A stretch of 44,537 nucleotides of DNA, from IMG/VR virus record IMGVR_UViG_3300021479_000032, positions 1-44,537 of that record. One strand, 5' to 3'. Under the pieces are notes generated by a model. It worked only from the letters and a program-made list of their open reading frames with translations. It ran no database searches and was not told where the DNA came from. The position numbers were made by a program, and so were the translations under genes. Origin of the DNA: a virus. Positions 39,701 to 44,537 of the stretch are shown here, piece by piece (the stretch's first letter is position 1; every line of letters begins with the position of its first letter).

Positions 39701-41843
39701 GATCGCCCTAATGGAAAAGAGAGGGTATTTTAGCGGTGAGTTTATCGGACAACTTGCCCATGAATATCAAAATAAAGATTTGAACTTTGCTTCAATCAAA
39801 AGACAGGTCGAAAAACTAACAAAAAAAACACTAACCAAAGAACAGGAATCTAAAATAAAAGAAACAGTAGCCGAAAATGAAAGGTTAAAAACCGCCCTAA
39901 AAGATGCCGAAGCTAAATTGATAGAAGAAACCGACAAGGCATTCAGGGCAGGTGAAGAATCTGTTAAAAACGAGACAAAAGCACAAAAAGCTAAACGGAT
40001 AGCCGATAAAATACGCGCCGGCAAGATACATAGGCCAGGAATATTCAGCAATGCAACACCCGCATCGTTAGCATGGGATACGGCAGTAGAGGTTGTGGCA
40101 AAATCAGTAGAGGCTGGTGGTAAAATAGCGGATGCGATAGAATTGGGACTTGAACATATTCGCAGCACGAGTTGGTATAAAGGGCTGTCTGACAAAAAGA
40201 AAACAGAAGCCGAAACAACATTTAAGCGGTATCATAATGACAATTCAGGAAGCGCTGATTTATCAGACCTTCAATCCCGGTTTGCAGACAAAACAGATAA
40301 TAAATTCAACCCATCAGAAGCCCGTGATATTTGGGGTTACATGAAAGAAAATTACCTGAATAACGGCACCTCATATGCCGATGCACTCTCAAAAACATCA
40401 CAGGACTTAGGACTCTCGTGGAGGCAGGTCAGCGAGGCCGTTGTGACACCTAAACTAAAACGAATTTCGGATGAGATGTGGAAGCGAAACTCTGAACTTG
40501 CACGGAACAGGTCAGCGATAAAGAATTGGATTGGTCAGCAGGAGTCATCTGCACCTGTACGCGCGTGGAGAAAGATATCGGGCCTATTGCGGGGCATAGC
40601 TACATTCGGTCATGGTCACATATTTTTGGGAACACACGCTGGTATGACATTCTTTAATCCGTCTACATGGAGCAAGACTATACCGGCGTTCTTCCGTGGT
40701 TTTAAGTTAGCCTATGGCACAGAGGCTGCATACGAACGCAACATGCAGGAACTAAAGAATGAACCCAACTATCTTATCGCTCAACGTGCCGGGCTAAAGA
40801 ATGACCCCGACCGTATAAATGTAGAGGAGTTTCAAAAAAGTCAGCAGTATTTAGGCCGATTAGGACATGTAGGGGAGCGGGGTTTTAACACGATAAAGGT
40901 GCTTCGCCAGCATCTGTTTGACTATCACTTTAACAACCTGTCGGCAGCCGAGCGAGACGACCCGGAAGTGGCTAAAAGTATAGCTGATTTGGTAAATCTT
41001 GCAACGGGGGCGACAACTCTTAAGCTTCCGGCATGGGTTAATGAGGTGTCTTTTGCAGGTGGCATGGAAGCGGCAAGGTGGGAAAAGCTACTAAAAAGCC
41101 CTGCAAAATCAGCAGAAACCTTAGCTAAGGTGATACGCGGCAATCCGACTCCGGCAGAAAAAGTATTTGCCAAAGTATGGGCGCGTCGGGTAGGCGAACA
41201 AGTAGCTACCTATACTTCACTATTGGCAATAAACGCAGCTATTAATAATTATTTTTATCCTAATGATAAAAAAAGATTATTTGATCCATCTGACCCTAAT
41301 TGGTGGAAATTTAAGTTTGGTAAAACAACCATTGATCCTACGTCGGGAATGCGAAGTACGGCGTCTTTCCTGTATGAACTATCTACAATCCCATTTAAGA
41401 GTAAAGCTGAAAACTACGGAAAAAGCGGATTGGAGGCAGAAGCAAGCGCGGCAGAGGGGTATGGTCGGGGGAAACTTGCGCCTTTGTATGCCACTATATC
41501 CGACTTTGTGGACAACAAAGATTTTAACCGTAATGTTATGCCTAAATTCCCGGTAAAAGCACTTAACTTTAGGAATGATAGCCCAACTAAGGGGCATCAT
41601 AAATTAACGTGGATTGAATATGGTACACAAAAACTACCTTTGCCCGTAGCAGAAGGGTTGGGTGTGTTTTATCAATCAGCATTAGACCACGGAGCAAATA
41701 AGAAACACCTTAACTCAGTTATGGATGGTATTTTATCGGGTGTTATTTCAGGAACAACTGGCTTTAGAGTTGGCGAGTACAAAGAAACAAAAGGCAGAAT
41801 GAAAAAGACTACCTTAGACCCATCCATGCAGAAAAACAAATGA
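36795..41843 (+). CDS. Giant virion/ejection protein (polyvalent-protein-like), 1682 residues
   Basis: It opens with two short repeats of the form WxPPxDAVPV (residues about 7-32). Residues 230-420 hold Gly/Ala-rich, partly hydrophobic helices (VVLGGLEKDAAHAAKFLG, GLLFEGAGAAAGKV), likely membrane-interacting. Residues 590-690 are an acidic, Glu/Thr/Lys-rich linker. Residues about 890-1060 contain charged helices (FGDEPAYHAVDSGDIDGG, then a long coiled coil) resembling large polyvalent phage proteins. The C-terminal 400 residues (WRKISGLLRGIATFGHGHIF, TFFNPSTW) are a well-ordered helical domain. It is probably ejected with DNA. It lacks the DxDGD motif expected for a virion RNA polymerase, so I do not assign that activity. 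The stop overlaps the start of the peptide gene. Confidence 0.75.
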   Translation: MGYPDVKWTPPQDAVPVESKTIWKPPTDAVPVKKDSGAGSPHDFTHGYKPTAEDLKVKQGWTDLQGGLEKSGGGLESSLGFRKPDIKPMKQVDYSSYIPSKHTQQQEQAVTQYDRSKHKPTTLLNKQQDANFRQNQIPVKGHGLENVIGVERHKNSWDNVDLLPNVVLGGLEKDAAHAAKFLGDKVFGDPQGHLAKDAISNAALKLEGWGQDKENKADQFSLPDTGAGGVVKTATSFVPTVIELALTPELNIAKIGKLGEVLTKYGGKYAPKVVNMAVGKFPVLMGVNGLTGGYTAAKEAGATDYDATKAGLVNSAKEYGKGLLFEGAGAAAGKVSKIGAKFLEDAGWMKGGEIVKGAQKAILHAAAQATAFSAIPIITNAMQGKSTSLDEIRNNAILGGITGLFHGDGKDDTPSDGAAKEIMQRSPLIDLHNFMAADMDGIKMAHALNATPTDLHMIAATHAERAFQESNPEAKAEAISQSSINGKLASVKSVTQAILKDKDAVIASLPDDIDKQPIIDKINEVHKAFDPIEQQKTVLADKIQKLQSEPTTGDIVKDKENKVELQDLNKQLDDIVKKQYEDKKNEQIQPNKEVHAEQSGDGITSPESTINPTNESTENSQIKTTENETTKKGAEDEETGAAEKDGEQGLAAKEEVGKAGDAKAEPETTIADQIKKHFGNVNESTKPEGSKFAGKKEWDATDKNGYKISVKPNQDGYEVFLGKPGKDVGNVNSFNQIESWFPESEKELSKSIDDAKSLIDKIEQKGSLGPGLAKLPVAEHAELNGLLKEDGINISHLKDVNDTQRNESGDQDTQAATNAETVQQPENDGTGNAGKDRPGESPKGGESTKSKTGFKKPDSESTGGKEVKKTILTKRAYEGEVQPEVKKYLEDKGLKRASFSQEERSKQATDFINKFGDEPAYHAVDSGDIDGGLAASVLAQLQIRNSEAIEDLPEDSERRDELAKKHADLIALMEKRGYFSGEFIGQLAHEYQNKDLNFASIKRQVEKLTKKTLTKEQESKIKETVAENERLKTALKDAEAKLIEETDKAFRAGEESVKNETKAQKAKRIADKIRAGKIHRPGIFSNATPASLAWDTAVEVVAKSVEAGGKIADAIELGLEHIRSTSWYKGLSDKKKTEAETTFKRYHNDNSGSADLSDLQSRFADKTDNKFNPSEARDIWGYMKENYLNNGTSYADALSKTSQDLGLSWRQVSEAVVTPKLKRISDEMWKRNSELARNRSAIKNWIGQQESSAPVRAWRKISGLLRGIATFGHGHIFLGTHAGMTFFNPSTWSKTIPAFFRGFKLAYGTEAAYERNMQELKNEPNYLIAQRAGLKNDPDRINVEEFQKSQQYLGRLGHVGERGFNTIKVLRQHLFDYHFNNLSAAERDDPEVAKSIADLVNLATGATTLKLPAWVNEVSFAGGMEAARWEKLLKSPAKSAETLAKVIRGNPTPAEKVFAKVWARRVGEQVATYTSLLAINAAINNYFYPNDKKRLFDPSDPNWWKFKFGKTTIDPTSGMRSTASFLYELSTIPFKSKAENYGKSGLEAEASAAEGYGRGKLAPLYATISDFVDNKDFNRNVMPKFPVKALNFRNDSPTKGHHKLTWIEYGTQKLPLPVAEGLGVFYQSALDHGANKKHLNSVMDGILSGVISGTTGFRVGEYKETKGRMKKTTLDPSMQKNK

Positions 41844-42001
41844 AACTAACCATTGAAACCGCCGCCGAAGAATCGGTGAAACAATATCCCAGCGGCGAGG
41901 TGGTTGTTAAGGTTGTAAAAGAAGATTTTGAACAGTTGAAAAATATTATATTGGAGGCGATTGAAAATGGAAATAAAATTTGTACACAACCTACCGCTTG
42001 A
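41840..42001 (+). CDS. 53-residue peptide, possible substrate/precursor of the downstream enzymes
   Basis: A 53-residue frame starting at an ATG that overlaps the stop of the giant gene and ending inside the GNAT gene (35-base overlap). It is acidic and amphipathic (IETAAEESVKQYPSGEVV, EDFEQLKNIILEAIENG) with a distinct short tail KICTQPTA. Leader-helix plus small tail is the layout of ribosomal-peptide precursors, and the three genes after it encode the enzyme classes that process such peptides. It could equally be a small structural or regulatory protein. Coding is plausible from the coupling; the precursor role is a hypothesis. Confidence 0.5.
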   Translation: MKLTIETAAEESVKQYPSGEVVVKVVKEDFEQLKNIILEAIENGNKICTQPTA

Positions 42002-42464
42002 ACAATCATTGATTTTTGAAGAAATTTATGATGAAAACCTGCAAATGGACTTGGAAGAAAAACTGGAGCTTAAAGATGATGGGGCTGAATTTATTTTTAT
42101 GATAAACGGGGAAAGTGGCGAACTTATAGGCGAAACTTATTTTATCCCGTTGGATGTTTTTGAGGGTGAAGAACCTGATCCGCTACAACCCGATGAGGGT
42201 TTAACGTCTTATTTTGGTAAGGGGTTGATTTATTGTTATTCAACAACAATATTACCAAAACACCAACAGAAAGGTTTTGGTAAGTTATTAAAAGCATATT
42301 TATACGGGTATGTTTACGCCAAGGGGTATAAAGGCAGTATAGCACACGCTAAAGCGGGGGCGTCTATTAAATTAAATACGTATTTTGGGGCTGAAATAGT
42401 TGGTGAATTTGAGAACTGGTATCAAACCGGAATTACCCATTATCTTTATTTGAAGTGGTTTTAG
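41967..42464 (+). CDS. GNAT-family acyltransferase
   Basis: A 165-residue protein with the acetyl-CoA-binding motif A of GNAT enzymes, STTILPKHQQKGFGKLLKAYL (Q-x-x-G-x-G/A, residues 100-106). A following helix/strand (GSIAHAKAGASIKLNTYFGAEIVGEF) ends as in motif B. The acidic N-terminal half (residues 20-80) is longer than in minimal GNATs. ATG 41967 is preferred to the upstream TTG at 41961. It would transfer an acyl group to an amine, for example on a peptide or amino acid. It overlaps the C39-like gene by 10 bases. Confidence 0.82.
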   Translation: MEIKFVHNLPLEQSLIFEEIYDENLQMDLEEKLELKDDGAEFIFMINGESGELIGETYFIPLDVFEGEEPDPLQPDEGLTSYFGKGLIYCYSTTILPKHQQKGFGKLLKAYLYGYVYAKGYKGSIAHAKAGASIKLNTYFGAEIVGEFENWYQTGITHYLYLKWF

Positions 42465-42856
42465 AAAGGCAGAAAAAAGATTACGACTGTGGTGTATATG
42501 CTGTTAATTTTTTAATGGAATTGCATGGTATATATAATTTTGGGATTGATTTTTTAGAGCAAGAACTTAAAACTACCGCTGACAACGGAACAACACATGA
42601 GGATATTTCAAACTGGTTTAATAATGATGTTTTAAGCGGGTATGATAGTGATATTAATAAAATAAAGGTACCGGCATTGGTCAATTACCAATATGATGGT
42701 GAGGGTCATTATGGGGTTGTTTTATGTATAACAAAAAAGATGGTAACGATATATAATCCCGCTATTGGAGATATCGAAATAGTAGATAAGGGACAATTTA
42801 TTTTAAGTTGGTATAGTGAACGTTACGGGAATAAATGGTATTTGTCACTGAAATGA
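42455..42856 (+). CDS. C39-like papain-fold cysteine peptidase
   Basis: A 133-residue protein starting at GTG 42455 inside the GNAT gene end. The core matches C39 peptidases: QKKDYDCGVYAVNFLM with a catalytic Cys at residue 12 and oxyanion Gln at 6, HYGVVLCI with His85, and TIYNPAIGD with Asn101 in the usual Asp/Asn place. C39 domains cut leader peptides after a double Gly in bacteriocin export, but this protein has no transporter. It may process a peptide, act in the virion, or cut cell-wall peptides. Its stop overlaps the ATP-grasp start. Confidence 0.72.
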   Translation: MVLERQKKDYDCGVYAVNFLMELHGIYNFGIDFLEQELKTTADNGTTHEDISNWFNNDVLSGYDSDINKIKVPALVNYQYDGEGHYGVVLCITKKMVTIYNPAIGDIEIVDKGQFILSWYSERYGNKWYLSLK

Positions 42857-44118
42857 TGGAAGAAGTAAACCTTAAAGAGAAAACAATATGCGTGTATGAT
42901 GAGCGGCTTTGTGTTTCATTGGCACAGCGGCTTGCCCGTGATTACGGTCGTGTTTTATACTTTAGTGAGTGGGCTTGTGCGTTCCCGTATAAAAAAGACA
43001 GCCTTGTTGGCTACGGTATAGAGGGTATTGAACGTATAAAATACTTTTGGCCGTATCTCGATGAAATTGATGTTTTTTGTTTTCCATTTATTTACAGACC
43101 GGATTTACAGGAATATTTAAGAAGCATAGGCAAACAGGTGTGGGGGTCAGGATGGGGGCAAGAAATAGAACTTGACAGGGCTGATACGAATGGAGATTTA
43201 CCTAAATTTGGGCTTCCTCAACCATTCATAACTGTCGTAAATGGAGTTGACAATCTGCGTGAGCATCTTTCATCAGTAAAGAATAAATATATTAAGGTTA
43301 GCCAATGGCGCGGTGACAATGAAACATGGAAGCATGAAGATATAAAAACATCTACATCTAAATTAGACGAACTGTCAGTTGAACTTGGCCCAGAAAAGGA
43401 TGATTTTGAATTTATAATTGAGGATAAAATAGACGGGGAAGAGTGGGGCTATGACGGATTTTCCGTGAATGGTGAGTTTCCCAAAACTACACTTTTTGGT
43501 ATTGAAATTAAGGATTTAGGCTACTGTGCCCATGTTAAAAAACATAAGGATATATCTCCATTGATAACCGACTACCTTGATGCTATTGCTCCAACACTTA
43601 AAGCTAACGACTACGCTAATTTTTTTCATTCTGAAAACAGAATTACACCTAAAAAGGTATCTTTCCCTATTGATATAACATGCCGGATTGGTTTACCACC
43701 GGGGGAACTATATATGGAAATGTGTTCAAACCTACCAGAAATCATTTGGTATGGTAGTATCGGCAAGCTTAAAGAGCCTGAATTTGAAGCTAAATATGGG
43801 ATTCAAGTAAATATATATTCGAGCAGAAGTGATGATAAATGGAATGAGATACGCTTCCCAAAGGAGATTGACAGGTGGGTGAAATTGCGCTCGTGTATGA
43901 AAAAAAATGACACTTGGTATATTGTGCCTGGAATCGAGCAACTTTTTGAGATAGGTGCAGTTGTGGCTATCGGAAATACAATGGATGAATGTATTGAAAA
44001 AGTAAAAGAGTATGCCAAACAAATTAAAGGGCATTTGATTGATAAAAAAATAGGCTCAATTGAGGATATGAAGGGGTGTATAGAGAATGGTAAGAAAATT
44101 GGTATTAATTTCGATTAA
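42853..44118 (+). CDS. ATP-grasp ligase (PurD-like)
   Basis: A 421-residue protein (ATG 42853 in an ATGA overlap; an upstream ATG at 42835 is also in frame). Features of phage PurD-like ATP-grasp enzymes: GSGWGQEIELDR (about 98-109), YIKVSQWRGDNETW (ATP-binding Lys, 146-160), FIIEDKIDGEEWGYDGFSV (188-205), GIEIKDLGY (216-224), HSENRI and FPIDITCRIGLPPGE (259-285) with the metal-binding acidic residues. The C-terminus (AVVAIGNTMDECIEKVKEYAK) is the usual closing subdomain. It would activate a carboxylate with ATP and join it to an amine, for example in a peptide bond. The true substrate is unknown. A TATATTTA element follows the gene. Confidence 0.8.
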   Translation: MMEEVNLKEKTICVYDERLCVSLAQRLARDYGRVLYFSEWACAFPYKKDSLVGYGIEGIERIKYFWPYLDEIDVFCFPFIYRPDLQEYLRSIGKQVWGSGWGQEIELDRADTNGDLPKFGLPQPFITVVNGVDNLREHLSSVKNKYIKVSQWRGDNETWKHEDIKTSTSKLDELSVELGPEKDDFEFIIEDKIDGEEWGYDGFSVNGEFPKTTLFGIEIKDLGYCAHVKKHKDISPLITDYLDAIAPTLKANDYANFFHSENRITPKKVSFPIDITCRIGLPPGELYMEMCSNLPEIIWYGSIGKLKEPEFEAKYGIQVNIYSSRSDDKWNEIRFPKEIDRWVKLRSCMKKNDTWYIVPGIEQLFEIGAVVAIGNTMDECIEKVKEYAKQIKGHLIDKKIGSIEDMKGCIENGKKIGINFD

Positions 44119-44149
44119 TTATTTTATATATTTATAAAAAATTACAGCA

Positions 44150-44537
44150 ATGGAAATCCTGCTCAATAGCGCCAATGATATTTACACCGTAACACTTGAT
44201 GTTACAGGTAAAACCCTGACCATATCCGGGTGTAATAATTTCCCGCTTGACGTAAGTTCATTAAAGGAGATTTATAATACCACACATGCCGGAAATATCG
44301 GGCTGCCTGCCGCTAATCAGTTCGCATGGTTCAGGTCAAATGGACTGCCTATTTTTGTTTGGGGATTATCCTCTTTTCCGGCAGGTTCAGATAATGGTGA
44401 CACCCTGAATGTGATGCTTGATATACCCCGGACACAATCAATACTATCCCTACAGCAAAAACAGGCATCGGCATCGGCTGGAACTCCCGGAACGCTCATG
44501 ACCGCCGAAGTACCATCGGGTACTATAAATGGAACAA
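44150..44537 (+). CDS. Hypothetical protein, 3' end cut by window edge
   Basis: A frame of 129 complete codons running off the window end. ATG 44150 follows a 31-base AT-rich gap with a near-consensus TATATTTA. It is beta-rich with no obvious enzyme motif (EILLNSANDIYTVTLDVTG, GNIGLPAANQFAWFRSNG, LPIFVWGLSSFPAGSDNG). If the ends are joined, the frame closes after TVIR with a TAA at window bases 12-14, giving 133 residues, a normal size. It may be a small virion protein or part of the enzyme cassette. Confidence 0.65.
   Translation, partial: MEILLNSANDIYTVTLDVTGKTLTISGCNNFPLDVSSLKEIYNTTHAGNIGLPAANQFAWFRSNGLPIFVWGLSSFPAGSDNGDTLNVMLDIPRTQSILSLQQKQASASAGTPGTLMTAEVPSGTINGT

Noticed and set aside
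36795-41843. Virion RNA polymerase like those of crAss-like phages
   Set aside because: The expected DxDGD catalytic motif is not visible anywhere in the protein.
1-44537. CRISPR array, insertion sequence or terminal direct repeat
   Set aside because: No regularly spaced repeat-spacer pattern, no transposase and no shared sequence between the first and last bases were seen.

Overview
The window looks like one whole, or nearly whole, genome of a tailed phage that infects a Bacteroidota host, read through about 44.5 kb. Three things point to the host. Intergenic regions repeatedly carry the Bacteroidota promoter element TAnnTTTG, and start codons have A-rich rather than strong GGAGG leaders. 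The primase has a Bacteroidota-type DUF6371 body. A very short lipoprotein has a CPAY tail of a kind common in that phylum. The packaging and virion genes (terminase, an 816-residue portal, scaffold, capsid, ring proteins, a propeller-like stump protein, cargo/ejection proteins, no sheath and no tape measure) suggest a podovirus distantly related to crAss-like phages. That relationship is recalled from family features and was not searched. If the two window ends are joined, both truncated terminal genes become complete, so the molecule is probably circular or circularly permuted.

Layout. 1-3211 is a rightward early operon: an unknown gene, a Pol X-like nucleotidyltransferase, a small protein, an adenine methyltransferase (MT-A70), a small Cys protein and a cytosine-C5 methyltransferase whose start codon is not canonical. 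3464-8250 is the replication module: primase, SF2 helicase, SF3-type initiator/helicase, an iteron cluster that is the probable origin, and a VRR-NUC nuclease. 8492-9503 is a leftward three-gene operon (unknown protein, small RHH-like protein, 38-residue lipoprotein) with its own operator-like palindrome, promoter and terminator. 9504-9950 has no visible gene. 10005-10815 holds a leftward small gene, a Cro/CI-type regulator and a small protein.

10940-14749 is a tightly overlapped block of three glycosyltransferases, two SAM methyltransferases and a tiny membrane protein, probably for modifying a glycan on the virion or host. It is followed by an unusual protein that appears to contain three GroES-like folds in tandem. 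15687-36795 holds the packaging, head and tail genes, interrupted by two leftward cassettes (a 55-residue membrane protein at 21297-21464 and a two-gene unit at 25280-25841 with its own promoter and structured leader). 36795-41843 encodes a 1682-residue virion/ejection protein.

41840-44118 is the most unusual block: a 53-residue peptide, a GNAT acyltransferase, a C39-like cysteine peptidase and a PurD-like ATP-grasp ligase, all overlapping. This gene set resembles ribosomal-peptide or amidoligase modification pathways. No integrase, partition gene, classical endolysin, tRNA or CRISPR array was recognised.
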